A stretch of DNA of 64,000 nucleotides. It comes from Nitrobacter sp963807355. Lineage in GTDB: Bacteria; Pseudomonadota; Alphaproteobacteria; Rhizobiales; Xanthobacteraceae. This document shows positions 9,830 through 19,031 of this stretch, one piece after another. The stretch covers positions 85,002 to 149,001 of the forward strand of contig CAWEBX010000013.1 of the NCBI GenBank assembly GCA_963807355.1, written 5' to 3'. The notes beneath the pieces were generated by a model. The model saw nothing but the letters and a program-made list of their open reading frames with translations, did no database searches and was not told where the DNA came from. A program made the translations under genes and the position numbers. Numbering within the stretch: position 1 is the stretch's first letter; each line of letters begins with the position of its first letter.

Positions 9830-11263
9830 ATGATTCCGAAGGCAATGACTAAAGAAGAGATGACCCGGCGGTCCCTCACCTCCGCACGTCGTCGTGTCTC
9901 GAAGCTGATTACGCTGGTCACCGCCTGCGCGCTCGCGAGCACCTCTATTCCGGTCCATGCGCAGCAATCCAGCGGACTGCCGATGTTGCGGGACAGCGAG
10001 ACGGAGCAACTGCTGCGCGACTATACGCGGCCGATCCTGAACGCGGCGGGGTTACAGAAGCACAACATTCAGATGGTCATCATCAACGACAAGTCATTCA
10101 ATGCCTTTGTCGCCGACGGCCGCCGCATCTTCGTGAACTATGGCGCGATCATGCAATCGACCACGCCGAACCAGCTGATCGGCGTGCTCGCGCACGAGAC
10201 CGGACATCTCGCCGGTGGCCACCTGTCGAAGTTTCGCGAGCAGCTTGCTCGGACCCAGACCCAACTCATCATCGCAATGCTTCTCGGCGCCGGCGCTCTC
10301 GCCGCCGGGGCCGGCCGCGGAAGCAACAGCGCCGGCAGCAATATCGGGGCGGCCGCAATCAGCGCACCTCAGGAGATTGCGCGCCGAAGCCTGTTGGGCT
10401 ACCAGCGCCAGCAGGAGGAAAACGCCGACCGCGCTGGCGTGAAATTCCTCAACGCCACCGGGCAATCCGCCCGGGGGATGTACGAAACCTTCAAGCAATT
10501 CACCGATGAAAGCCTGTTTGCTGCGCACGGTGCTGATCCGTACGTGCAGTCGCATCCGATGCCGGCCGACCGCGTCGCCGCGCTAGCGGAACTCGTCAAG
10601 ACAAGTCCCAATTGGGACAAGAAGGACGATCCGGCGCTGCAGATGCGGCACGACATGGTGCGCGCCAAGATATCGGCGTTCATGGAACGTGATGATACGG
10701 TATACCGTCGCTATCCGCGGTCCGACACCAGCCTGCCCGCCCGCTATGCACATGCCATCAGCACCTATCTGCATGGCGATCTTCGCTCGGCCATCGAGCA
10801 AATCGATGCGCTGATCAAGCTGCAACCCCAAAATCCTTATTTCCACGAGGTGCGTGGACAGGCCCTGCTCGAGGGAGGCCGTCCCGCGGAGGCCATTGCG
10901 CCGCTGCGGCTAGCCGTAAAGCTCTCGCAAAACGCTCCGCTCATCGAAATGTTGCTGGGTCAGGCGCTCGTGGCCTCGAATAACAAGGCGAATGCCGACG
11001 AAGCCATTGCAATTTTGCGGGCGGCGCTGGGACGAGAGCCGGAGGCCCCGCTCGGTTATATGCAGCTTGCAATAGCTTACGGCCGCAAGGGCGACTATGC
11101 ACAAGCCGATTTGGCATCGGCTCAGGCCGCGTTTATGCGCGGCGACAACAAGACAGCGCGAGAACTCGCATCACGCGCAAAAACCCGTTTCGCAATCGGC
11201 ACTCCCGGATGGGTCAAGGCGGATGACATCGTCTCAGCCAAGCTCCCGGACAAGAAAGATTAG
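9830..11263 (+). CDS. Periplasmic M48 metalloprotease with TPR repeats (BepA-like)
   Basis: A 477-residue protein with a basic N-terminus and signal sequence (cleavage after VHAQ near residue 45), an M48 zinc-protease domain with HETGH at residues 122-126 and a third ligand in EENADRAG near residue 202, then a C-terminal tetratricopeptide part (from about 310). This is the layout of BepA/YfgC-type periplasmic proteases, which assist or remove stalled outer-membrane proteins. Several ATGs occur in the first 12 codons (9830, 9845, and later), so the exact start is uncertain. It is followed 38 bp later by a DsbA-family gene on the same strand, an arrangement that fits a joint role in envelope protein quality control. 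Confidence 0.92.
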   Translation: MIPKAMTKEEMTRRSLTSARRRVSKLITLVTACALASTSIPVHAQQSSGLPMLRDSETEQLLRDYTRPILNAAGLQKHNIQMVIINDKSFNAFVADGRRIFVNYGAIMQSTTPNQLIGVLAHETGHLAGGHLSKFREQLARTQTQLIIAMLLGAGALAAGAGRGSNSAGSNIGAAAISAPQEIARRSLLGYQRQQEENADRAGVKFLNATGQSARGMYETFKQFTDESLFAAHGADPYVQSHPMPADRVAALAELVKTSPNWDKKDDPALQMRHDMVRAKISAFMERDDTVYRRYPRSDTSLPARYAHAISTYLHGDLRSAIEQIDALIKLQPQNPYFHEVRGQALLEGGRPAEAIAPLRLAVKLSQNAPLIEMLLGQALVASNNKANADEAIAILRAALGREPEAPLGYMQLAIAYGRKGDYAQADLASAQAAFMRGDNKTARELASRAKTRFAIGTPGWVKADDIVSAKLPDKKD

Positions 11264-11301
11264 ACGGCTCCGCCACGCTGCCCCTTTCAAAGGATTTGAC
11301 A

Positions 11302-12066
11302 ATGTCCTCTCTCCGTTTTCTCGCTCCCGCCCTTCTTGCGCTCGCGTTCGGTGCAGCGCCCGCCGCGTCAGCTCAGAGCTTCTCCGACAGCCAGCGCGGC
11401 GAGATTGAACAGATCGTCAAACGCTATCTGCTCGCCCATCCTGAAGTCCTGGAAGAGGTTTCGACCGAACTCGGCAAGCGCCAAGCGGCTACCGAAGCGT
11501 TAAAGCATGAGTCCGCGGTCACGGAGAACGCGGACGCCATTTTCAACTCGCAGCGCGGCGTAACGCTTGGCAACAAGAACGGCGACGTCACCTTCGTCGA
11601 GTTCTTCGATTACAACTGTGGCTACTGCAAGCGCGCGATGATCGACATGCTTGAACTTCTGAAGTCGGATCAGAAGCTCAAGGTCGTGCTGAAGGAGTTT
11701 CCCGTGCTTGGCCAGAGTTCGGTTGAGGCTGCGCAGGTTGCGGTGGCGGCGCGAATGCAGGATCCCACTGGAAAAAAATACCTCGACTTCCATCAGAAGC
11801 TTTTGGGTAGCCGCGGTCAGGCCGACAAGTCGCGAGCGCTGGCCGCCGCCAAGGAAGCCGGATTCGACATTGCCAAGATCGAGAAGGATATGACAAGTAC
11901 CGAGGTGCGCGCCACTCTCGAAGAGAACTTCAAGCTTGCCGAGTCCATGGGTATGAATGGCACACCAAGCTACGTCATCGGCAAACAAGTCGTCGTGGGC
12001 GCCGTGGGTCTCGAAAACCTCAAGGAGAAAATAAATACGGCGCGTTGTGGCAAGGCCTCCTGCTGA
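11302..12066 (+). CDS. DsbA-family thiol:disulfide oxidoreductase
   Basis: A 254-residue exported protein. A signal peptide ends after ASAQ near residue 25, followed by a helical N-terminal extension and a thioredoxin-like DsbA domain with the active site FFDYNCGYCKR (Cys106 and Cys109) and a cis-Pro region NGTPSYVIG near residue 217. The family forms or isomerises disulfide bonds in periplasmic proteins; the N-terminal extension resembles that of Com1/ScsC/BdbD-like members. The ATG at 11302 is preferred over the TTG at 11296 because AAAGG lies upstream at good spacing. It is probably cotranscribed with the preceding M48 protease. Confidence 0.93.
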   Translation: MSSLRFLAPALLALAFGAAPAASAQSFSDSQRGEIEQIVKRYLLAHPEVLEEVSTELGKRQAATEALKHESAVTENADAIFNSQRGVTLGNKNGDVTFVEFFDYNCGYCKRAMIDMLELLKSDQKLKVVLKEFPVLGQSSVEAAQVAVAARMQDPTGKKYLDFHQKLLGSRGQADKSRALAAAKEAGFDIAKIEKDMTSTEVRATLEENFKLAESMGMNGTPSYVIGKQVVVGAVGLENLKEKINTARCGKASC

Positions 12067-12216
12067 TTGCTTGCTCCTACTTCAAAGCAGTGCTCTCGGT
12101 AGAACGGGGCTTTGTCGTTCGCACGCCATCGCCCGTTCATCGGGCATTCATAAAACAATCCCCGGAAACCCGCGTTTGCGTCGGAACATCGCTCCTCATC
12201 GCGCCGGAAGACAGCG

Positions 12217-12961
12217 ATGACCAAACACTTTCTCGTATCAACCGCAGCTGCGGCATTGATTGCTGGAACTGGATTTGCTTACGCGCAGGGTATGAGCCAA
12301 GGCGCCAGCGGCGGATCAGCCGCTTCGCAAAGCGCACCGTCGACGTCCGGCTCGGCCGATCGGAACGTGCCATCTTCAAGTTCCGACATGCAGGCGAAGC
12401 CGACGGACACTTACGAAAAGACACCTCATGAAAACCGAGGCGCTCGGAGCGACATGGATCACGACAGGTCGAAATCCATGCAGTCGCAGAGCAGTGATCC
12501 GAGCAAATCTGAGAAGAACATGCGGAGCGAGGACCGCAACAGAAAGGACGAGGATCGAAACCAGCGGGCTGAGGACCGAGACGGAAAGTCCAAGGATCGC
12601 GATCGGAATTCCGCAGAGCGAAGCGGAAGAGATTTCGGACTCTTCCAAGAGCGCTGGCGACAGCAACAGGAAGTCAACCACGACCACGGGTCAGGCGAGT
12701 TCCGGCGCCAAGCTTTCGACCGAACAACGCAGCAAGATCACAACGGTCATCAGGAACGAAAGGGTTCAGCCAGTCACCAATGTCAATTTCTCGATTGCGG
12801 TTGGAACCCGGGTGCCGCGAACGGTGAATTTCTACCCTCTGCCAACGGCAATCGTTGACATTTATCCGGCCTGGAGCGGCTACCAGTTCTTCTTGGTCCG
12901 CAACGAGATTGTTGTCGTGGACCCGCACACCCTGGAGATCGTAGCGGTTCTGGATGCCTGA
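12217..12961 (+). pseudogene. DUF1236-type exported protein, broken by a frameshift
   Basis: Two overlapping frames together make one protein. The first (from ATG 12217) encodes a signal peptide ending in AYAQ and a Ser/Asp/Arg-rich linker with repeated EDRNxK-like units. The second (ending at 12961) encodes a C-terminal domain with LSTEQRSKI, VTNVNFSIAVGTRVPR, FYPLP, DIYPAW and IVAVLDA, the features I recognise from DUF1236 proteins common in Bradyrhizobium. The switch from the first to the second frame must occur somewhere around 12600-12660, in the acidic/basic repeat stretch. As read, the first frame would finish in unrelated residues at 12858 without the domain. A sequencing indel or a genuine lesion would both explain this. 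Confidence 0.8.
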
Positions 12962-13220
12962 TCTAAGTTCCTATTGGCGGCGCGGATCCTCCATCCTGGA
13001 CCCGCGCCGCGGGGGACCGCTCAACTGGGCGACGCCCACTCCGTACCAGGTTCGCGTTGGTTAACGAATAATTTCCGTATGTTCTAAATGATTCCTCGCG
13101 AATAGCGTGAGGTATATTGAAGCCGAATCCGAGAGTGTTCAGGCTTCCCCTTGGCTCCCTTGTTACATATAACGACCCGAACCCCGGCGCGCAGCGGCGG
13201 AGACCGTTTCGGGAATTCAG

Positions 13221-13682
13221 ATGGCCAAAACGATTTACGTGCTCAACGGCCCGAACCTTAATATGCTAGGGACGAGAGAGCCGGACACCTATGGCCGCGC
13301 CACCCTTGCTGACGTCGAAAAGCTTTGCACCGAAACGGCCACCGATTTTGGACTGGCTGCGGATTGCCGCCAGTCAAATCGTGAGGGCGAACTGATCGAT
13401 TTCATCCACGAGGCTCATGCAAAACAGGCGGCCGGTATCGTCATCAACGCCGGCGGCTACTCGCACACCTCTATTGCACTTCATGACGCGCTCGTTGCCG
13501 TGAAAATTCCGACCGTCGAAGTTCATATCAGCAACATCCATGCGCGCGAGGACTTCCGACATCATTCCTTCACGGCAAAAGCCGCGTTCGCAAGCCTGTC
13601 CGGCTTCGGGATTGATGGCTACCGACTAGCGATCAATGGCCTTGCCGCCAAAATCGGCGCGGTGAGCTCGTCGAAAAAGTAA
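13221..13682 (+). CDS. aroQ: 3-dehydroquinate dehydratase, type II
   Basis: A 153-residue cytoplasmic enzyme of the shikimate pathway that dehydrates 3-dehydroquinate to 3-dehydroshikimate. It shows the type II N-terminal signature YVLNGPNLNMLGTREP, the flexible loop with catalytic Arg and Tyr region, INAGGYSHTSIALHDAL, and the conserved EVHISNIHARE with active-site His. Length and motifs are normal. It heads the aroQ-accB-accC cluster, an order widespread in alphaproteobacteria; about 45 bp separate it from accB. About 260 bp upstream lack a gene and should carry the promoter. Confidence 0.98.
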   Translation: MAKTIYVLNGPNLNMLGTREPDTYGRATLADVEKLCTETATDFGLAADCRQSNREGELIDFIHEAHAKQAAGIVINAGGYSHTSIALHDALVAVKIPTVEVHISNIHAREDFRHHSFTAKAAFASLSGFGIDGYRLAINGLAAKIGAVSSSKK

Positions 13683-13727
13683 CCCTGACATATCAGTCAT
13701 TTTCCCAGAAAGTTTCGGATCGAGATC

Positions 13728-14213
13728 ATGTCCCGCCAGCCCGGAGAACCTACAAAAATCAAAACCGGCAACGAACCGCGCGAGGAGAGCGATGTGATCC
13801 GCGAGCTCGCTGCGCTGCTCGACGAGACCAGGCTCACGGAAATTGAAATCGAGCGCGACGGACTTCGCGTACGTGTCGCACGCAATGTCACCGTCGGGGC
13901 GGCAGTACCGGCCGCCTATCAGGCTGCGCCCGCCCTTGCCGCCGCGCCGGCTGCGAGCGTCGCCGACATCAGCAAGCATCCGGGCATGGTTCCTTCGCCA
14001 ATGGTCGGAACGGTCTATTGGGCATCGGAACCCGGCGCCAAGCCCTTCATCGAGGTCGGCTCCAAGGTCGCCGCAGGTCAGACGCTGCTGATTATCGAAG
14101 CCATGAAGACCATGAACCAGATTCCGTCGCCGCGGTCGGGCACCGTCACGCAGATTCTGGTCGAGGATGGCCAGCCCGTCGAGTTCGGCGAGCCGCTGGT
14201 CATCATTGAATGA
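13728..14213 (+). CDS. accB: Biotin carboxyl carrier protein of acetyl-CoA carboxylase
   Basis: A 161-residue carrier protein. An N-terminal helical part is followed by an Ala/Pro-rich linker (about 60-80) and a C-terminal biotinyl domain ending in the canonical EAMKMMN-like motif, here IIEAMKTMNQI, with Lys127 as the biotinylation site. The thumb region typical of AccB (GAKPFIEVGS) is present. It carries CO2 from AccC to the carboxyltransferase in the first step of fatty acid synthesis. It lies directly before accC, and 25 bp separate them, so the two are surely cotranscribed. Confidence 0.98.
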   Translation: MSRQPGEPTKIKTGNEPREESDVIRELAALLDETRLTEIEIERDGLRVRVARNVTVGAAVPAAYQAAPALAAAPAASVADISKHPGMVPSPMVGTVYWASEPGAKPFIEVGSKVAAGQTLLIIEAMKTMNQIPSPRSGTVTQILVEDGQPVEFGEPLVIIE

Positions 14214-14238
14214 CGCCGTTCGAACCGCGGACGCAGTG

Positions 14239-15594
14239 ATGTTCGACAAAATCCTGATAGCCAATCGCGGCGAGATCGCCCTGCGCATCCTGCGCGCCTG
14301 CAAGGAGCTCGGTATAGCGACCGTGGCGGTGCATTCCACCGCCGATGCCGACGCCATGCATGTCCGGCTTGCGGACGAAAGCGTTTGTATCGGACCGCCG
14401 CCAACGAAGGACAGCTACCTCAACATCCCGGCGCTGCTGGCAGCCTGCGAGATCACTGGCGCCGATGCCGTACATCCCGGGTACGGCTTTTTGTCCGAGA
14501 ACGCCCGTTTCGCCGAAATTCTCGCCGACCATCACCTGCATTTCATTGGCCCCAAGGCCGAACACATTCGCCTCATGGGCGACAAGATCGAAGCCAAGAA
14601 GACCGCGAAGCGGCTCGGCATTCCGGTGGTCCCGGGCTCCGATGGCGGCATCGGTCCCGACGACGACGCCATGGCGATCGCCAAGGCGATCGGCTTTCCC
14701 GTGTTGGTGAAGGCGGCCGCCGGCGGCGGCGGGCGCGGCATGAAAATCGCCAAGACACCCGACGACCTGATGATGGCGATCTCCGCGTCGGGGAACGAGG
14801 CCAGAGCGGCGTTCGGCGATGCTTCTGTCTATCTAGAGAAATATCTGCAGAAACCGCGTCACATCGAAATCCAGGTGCTTGGCGACGGCCGCGGCGGGGC
14901 CATTCATCTGGGAGAACGCGACTGCTCACTCCAGCGGCGTCACCAGAAGGTTTGGGAAGAAGGTCCCTCGCCCGCGCTGACGGCGGCGGCTCGAAACAAG
15001 ATCGGCGAAACCGTTGCCAAGGCCATGAGTGAGATACGGTATCTCGGCGTCGGAACGGTCGAATTCCTATACGAGGACGGCAGGTTTTATTTCATCGAAA
15101 TGAACACCCGCATTCAGGTCGAGCATCCGGTCACCGAGATGATCACCGACATCGATCTGGTGCTGGAGCAGATTCGCATCGCCGCCGGCGGCGACCTTCC
15201 CGCCACCCAGAAGGAAATCGTCGTGAACGGCCACGCGATCGAGTGCCGCATCAACGCAGAAAATCCCGTCACCTTCCGTCCCTCCCCCGGCAAAATCATG
15301 CAATTTCATCCGCCGGGCGGACTTGGCGTCCGGATCGATTCCGCCGTTTATCAGGGGTATGTGATCCCGCCCTATTACGACTCGCTGGTAGGCAAGCTGA
15401 TCGTTCACGGCAAGACGCGCGCCGAATGCTTGATGCGGTTGCGCAGAGCACTCGACGAGATGGTCGTGGATGGTGTCGAGACCACCTTGCCCCTGTTCCG
15501 GGCGCTGGTCCGCGAGGCGAGCATTATCGACGGCGACTACCACATCCATTGGCTGGAGCAGTACCTTTCCAGCGGCGGTCTTACAGGAGCTTGA
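14239..15594 (+). CDS. accC: Biotin carboxylase of acetyl-CoA carboxylase
   Basis: A 451-residue ATP-grasp enzyme that carboxylates biotin on AccB. Present are the N-terminal KILIANRGEIALRI, the glycine-rich ATP loop KAAAGGGGRGMK near residue 160, HLGERDCSLQRRHQK, and EMNTRIQVEHPVTE with the catalytic Glu/Arg residues near 290. Length is normal. The ATG at 14239 (MFDKIL) is used; an upstream in-frame extension reads into the end of accB and is not family-like. About 130 bp follow before the next operon. Confidence 0.98.
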   Translation: MFDKILIANRGEIALRILRACKELGIATVAVHSTADADAMHVRLADESVCIGPPPTKDSYLNIPALLAACEITGADAVHPGYGFLSENARFAEILADHHLHFIGPKAEHIRLMGDKIEAKKTAKRLGIPVVPGSDGGIGPDDDAMAIAKAIGFPVLVKAAAGGGGRGMKIAKTPDDLMMAISASGNEARAAFGDASVYLEKYLQKPRHIEIQVLGDGRGGAIHLGERDCSLQRRHQKVWEEGPSPALTAAARNKIGETVAKAMSEIRYLGVGTVEFLYEDGRFYFIEMNTRIQVEHPVTEMITDIDLVLEQIRIAAGGDLPATQKEIVVNGHAIECRINAENPVTFRPSPGKIMQFHPPGGLGVRIDSAVYQGYVIPPYYDSLVGKLIVHGKTRAECLMRLRRALDEMVVDGVETTLPLFRALVREASIIDGDYHIHWLEQYLSSGGLTGA

Positions 15595-15727
15595 ACAGCT
15601 CCGTGCGGACTGAGATTATGTTGGGGCAGAAGTGCGGAACCGACTGGGGATTGAGACGTTTAGCAAATAGCCAGTAACCGCGCGGGGGCGATTAAGACTG
15701 TCTCGATCCGAACATGATGCGATCACG

Positions 15728-17260
15728 GTGCCGTCCACCAGATCGTCACGCACTGCGCTTGGCCAGCTGATCCTGCTGACGGCAGGTCTGGTGGTTCTGA
15801 CGCTGATCAGTGCGATGTCCGTCTATTTTGTCAACAAGGCACGCCACGACGCACGCTGGGTTCTGCACAGCATGGAAATCGAGAATGAAATCTCGCTGGC
15901 CCTGTTGCAGATGCGGCGCGCCGAAAGCGCGCAGCGCGGCTTCCTGCTGACGCAGAGGCCGGAATTCCGCAGCGCATTCGAGGAAGCGGGCAGCCAGATT
16001 TCGCCGAGTTTCGAGCGGCTCAAGACGCTGACGATCGATAATCCCTATCAGCAGCAGCGGCTCCAGCAGATGATCCCGCAGACCTATCAACGGATCGAGC
16101 AGTTGCGGCGGGGCATCGACCTGACGCTGGCGAACCGGCAGAACGAAGCTGCCGAGATCGCGCGCCAGGAGGCCGGCCGTGACGCCATGGGGCATATCTG
16201 TAACCTCGCCAGCGAGATGCGGGCTGAGGAAAGTCGCCTGTTCTCGGCGCGGGTGACATCGGCCGATGCAAGCCAGTCGCTCTCGGCATCGATCACCAGC
16301 ATCGGTTCGGGACTGGTCGTGGTGTTCGCAGGGCTGTCGATCTTCCTGGTGCGACGCTCAAGCCGCGCGCGCGACGTCGCCGAAGCCCAGTTGCGCGATA
16401 ACAATCTCAATCTCGAGTTCATCGTCGAGGAACGCACCAGCGACCTCCGCGAGGCCAATGAGGAAATCCAGCGCTTCGCCTATATCGTCAGCCACGACCT
16501 GCGCTCGCCGCTGGTCAACATTATGGGCTTCACCAGCGAGCTCGAGGAACTGCGCGGCGACCTCTTCAAACGGATCGCGGACCTGAGCCGGCCCGACGGC
16601 CTCCCGCCTCCGGCGACGGAAGATTCAGCGGCCGCCATCGAACCGGTTCTCGACGAACCGGACAAGCAATTGTCACAGGATTTCACCGAGGCGCTCGGGT
16701 TCATCAAGTCGTCGATCGCCAAGATGGACCGGCTGATCAGCGCGATCCTCAGCCTCACCCGCGAGGGCCGGCGCGAATTTCATCCCTCTGCGATCACCAT
16801 GCGCGACCTGATCGAGAGCATTGCATCCACCGTGGCGCATCAGGCCGCCGAGGCCAACGCTCAGATCCGTGTCGAACCATTGCCGGATATTGTCAGCGAA
16901 CGCATCGCGATCGAGCAGATTTTCTCCAATTTGATCGACAATGCCTTGAAATACCTCAAATCCAATGTTCCCGGTGATATCGCTATCCGCGGTCGGCGCA
17001 AGCTCGGTTTTGCGATCTTTGAGATCACAGATAACGGCCGCGGCATCGATCCGAAGGACCACCAGCGTATTTTCGATCTGTTCCGCCGAGCGGGACCGCA
17101 GGATCGGCCGGGCCAGGGTATCGGTCTCGCACACGTCCGTGCATTGGTACGAAGGCTCGGGGGCACCATATCGGTCTCGTCAGAGCTTAATACCGGCAGC
17201 ACATTTACCGTTACGCTTCCTGTCGCATGGATCGGCACCAACCGGGACAAACAATCATGA
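15728..17260 (+). CDS. CHASE3-domain sensor histidine kinase
   Basis: A 510-residue membrane kinase starting at a GTG. A membrane segment at about 12-33 and another at about 188-208 enclose a helical CHASE3-like periplasmic sensor (residues about 35-185, with MRRAESAQRGFLLT). After a coiled-coil linker comes a HisKA domain with phospho-acceptor His256 in YIVSHDLRSPL, then a HATPase domain with N box FSNLIDNALKYL and G boxes DNGRGID and GQGIGLAHV. There is an unusual acidic insert of about 50 residues after the HisKA helix (residues about 290-320). Its stop overlaps the start of the next gene (ATGA), so it is translationally coupled to a Rcp1-like regulator. The stimulus is unknown. Confidence 0.94.
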   Translation: MPSTRSSRTALGQLILLTAGLVVLTLISAMSVYFVNKARHDARWVLHSMEIENEISLALLQMRRAESAQRGFLLTQRPEFRSAFEEAGSQISPSFERLKTLTIDNPYQQQRLQQMIPQTYQRIEQLRRGIDLTLANRQNEAAEIARQEAGRDAMGHICNLASEMRAEESRLFSARVTSADASQSLSASITSIGSGLVVVFAGLSIFLVRRSSRARDVAEAQLRDNNLNLEFIVEERTSDLREANEEIQRFAYIVSHDLRSPLVNIMGFTSELEELRGDLFKRIADLSRPDGLPPPATEDSAAAIEPVLDEPDKQLSQDFTEALGFIKSSIAKMDRLISAILSLTREGRREFHPSAITMRDLIESIASTVAHQAAEANAQIRVEPLPDIVSERIAIEQIFSNLIDNALKYLKSNVPGDIAIRGRRKLGFAIFEITDNGRGIDPKDHQRIFDLFRRAGPQDRPGQGIGLAHVRALVRRLGGTISVSSELNTGSTFTVTLPVAWIGTNRDKQS

Positions 17261-17697
17261 CAACGCCAGTCACCATCATCATGATCGAAGACGATGAAGG
17301 GCACGCCCGGCTGATTGAGCGCAATATTCGGCGTTCCGGTGTCAATAATGAGATCAAGCCGTTCAGCAACGGTACGGAAGCTGTCAACTACCTGTTTGGG
17401 GCGGATGGCAACGGTATGCCTCATAAGGGAGAGGCGCTGCTCATTCTGCTCGACCTTAATCTGCCTGACATGACCGGAATCGATATCCTGCGGCGCGTGA
17501 AGGAAAACAAAGTTCTAAAGTGCGCACCAGTGATCGTGCTGACGACAACAGACGACTCTCAGGAAATCAAGCGTTGCTACGAACTCGGATGCAGCGTCTA
17601 CATTACGAAGCCGGTGAACTACGACAGTTTCGCCAACGCGATCCGGCAACTCGGTCTGTTTTTCTCCATCATCCAGGTACCTCAGGCCACTCCATGA
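17257..17697 (+). CDS. Single-domain response regulator, Rcp1-like
   Basis: A 146-residue receiver with no output domain. The acidic pocket MIEDDEGH, acceptor Asp66 in LLDLNLPDM, the Thr in VLTTTDD and Lys in YITKPV are all present. An insertion between beta2 and beta3 (FGADGNGMPHKGEA) is typical of the Rcp1 group, which is often paired with phytochrome- or CHASE3-type kinases. The ATG at 17257 overlaps the stop of the kinase gene and its own stop overlaps the start of the next gene, so three products come from one tightly coupled message. It most likely passes phosphate or acts by protein interaction. Confidence 0.94.
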   Translation: MTTPVTIIMIEDDEGHARLIERNIRRSGVNNEIKPFSNGTEAVNYLFGADGNGMPHKGEALLILLDLNLPDMTGIDILRRVKENKVLKCAPVIVLTTTDDSQEIKRCYELGCSVYITKPVNYDSFANAIRQLGLFFSIIQVPQATP

Positions 17698-18782
17698 AAG
17701 TCAAGCCTACCCTGTTGTACGTGGATGACGACAAGGCGCTCGCTCGCCTGGTGGAGCGCGGCCTGACGCGCCACGGATTTTGCGTGGAGCACGCGCCCGA
17801 CGGCGCATCCGGGCTTGCACGCATCGCGCATGGCGGCATCGATGTGATAGCGCTCGATCAATATATGCCTGGCCTCGACGGGTTGGAAACACTAAGACGG
17901 ATTCTGGCAATTCCCGACGCGCCCCCCGTGGTGTTCGTCACCGCCTCGCAAGACTCAAAAATCGCAGTGACCGCGCTCAAAGCGGGTGCTGCCGACTATC
18001 TTGTCAAAGATACGCTCGGCGAATTCGTTCCGCTGTTGCACCTCGCGGCTGAAGTGGCGATCCGGCAAGCGCTCGTTCGAAAAGCGCGCGACGAGGCTGA
18101 AGCCGAGGTCCGCGCCTCGCGCGACCGCTATGCGGCGCTAGCCGCCGAGCGCGAGATGCTGCTGCGCGAGGTCAATCATCGCATCGGCAACAGCCTCCAG
18201 ATCATCGCGTCGCTGCTTCACCTGCAAGCCAGTTCAAGCCCCGAGGAAGACATCAAGGCCGCCCTTACGAATGCAATGGGACGGGTGGCAGCAGTGGCGC
18301 AGGTGCATCGTCGGCTTTATACCTCACAGGACCTGAAGAGCGTCCTGCTCAACCAGTATCTTGAAGCTCTGCTCGAGGATCTCCGACGGTCCACCGAAGG
18401 CAACCAGCTGTCACGTCTCGACCTGAAGGCCCAACCGATCGAGATCGATCCCGATCGTGCCGTGGCCATCGGAATCATCGTCAACGAACTGGTGATGAAT
18501 TCAGTCAAATACGCTTATCCCGATGGCCCCGGCCCCATCCACGTCGAACTCGCGACCAATGGGGATGATGTCGTGCTGTCAATCGCCGACGATGGTGTTG
18601 GCCTCAATGCCAAGACCGATCCGCGCTCGACCGGGATGGGCCAGCGGATCGTCTCAGCAATGGCGCAGAAGCTCGACGCTCAAGCCGAACGCGATCCCGC
18701 CCATGCAGGCACGCGTATCGTGTTGCGGTTCCGCCGGGGAATTCCACCAGTCACAGAACCCTTATCTGCGACCGCGGCCTGA
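17694..18782 (+). CDS. Receiver-HisKA_2 hybrid histidine kinase
   Basis: A 362-residue soluble protein: a receiver domain (residues 1-120, acceptor Asp55 in ALDQYMPGLDG), a short coiled coil, then a HisKA_2/HWE-related kinase with His162 in REVNHRIGNSLQII and a HATPase domain with NELVMNSVKYAYP and DDGVGL. Such receiver-kinases are typical of alphaproteobacterial general stress and light signalling, but no PhyR/EcfG gene is nearby. It starts within the stop of the Rcp1-like gene (ATGA overlap). No transmembrane segment, so it should act in the cytoplasm downstream of the CHASE3 kinase. The ordering suggests a phosphorelay, which is inference. Confidence 0.93.
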   Translation: MKVKPTLLYVDDDKALARLVERGLTRHGFCVEHAPDGASGLARIAHGGIDVIALDQYMPGLDGLETLRRILAIPDAPPVVFVTASQDSKIAVTALKAGAADYLVKDTLGEFVPLLHLAAEVAIRQALVRKARDEAEAEVRASRDRYAALAAEREMLLREVNHRIGNSLQIIASLLHLQASSSPEEDIKAALTNAMGRVAAVAQVHRRLYTSQDLKSVLLNQYLEALLEDLRRSTEGNQLSRLDLKAQPIEIDPDRAVAIGIIVNELVMNSVKYAYPDGPGPIHVELATNGDDVVLSIADDGVGLNAKTDPRSTGMGQRIVSAMAQKLDAQAERDPAHAGTRIVLRFRRGIPPVTEPLSATAA

Positions 18783-19031
18783 GCACGGCAGCACCAAACC
18801 ACAAAACGCGCCTGCACCTGGCGTCTGATTCAAAACGGCGCTCAATTCGTTTCCACAGAATTAGAAGCGAACTGCATGTTTTCATTCAGGCAAGGCAAAT
18901 AGCGCGATCAAAAACACTGTGCGGTATCCGCTTGTCCGAGCGGGATCTGTTGGCAAACAGTCTGAACTTTTGGACGCGCGTTAGCAGATTATCGACGCGG
19001 TAGACTTAGAGCTCTGCTATAAGACTTCTGG

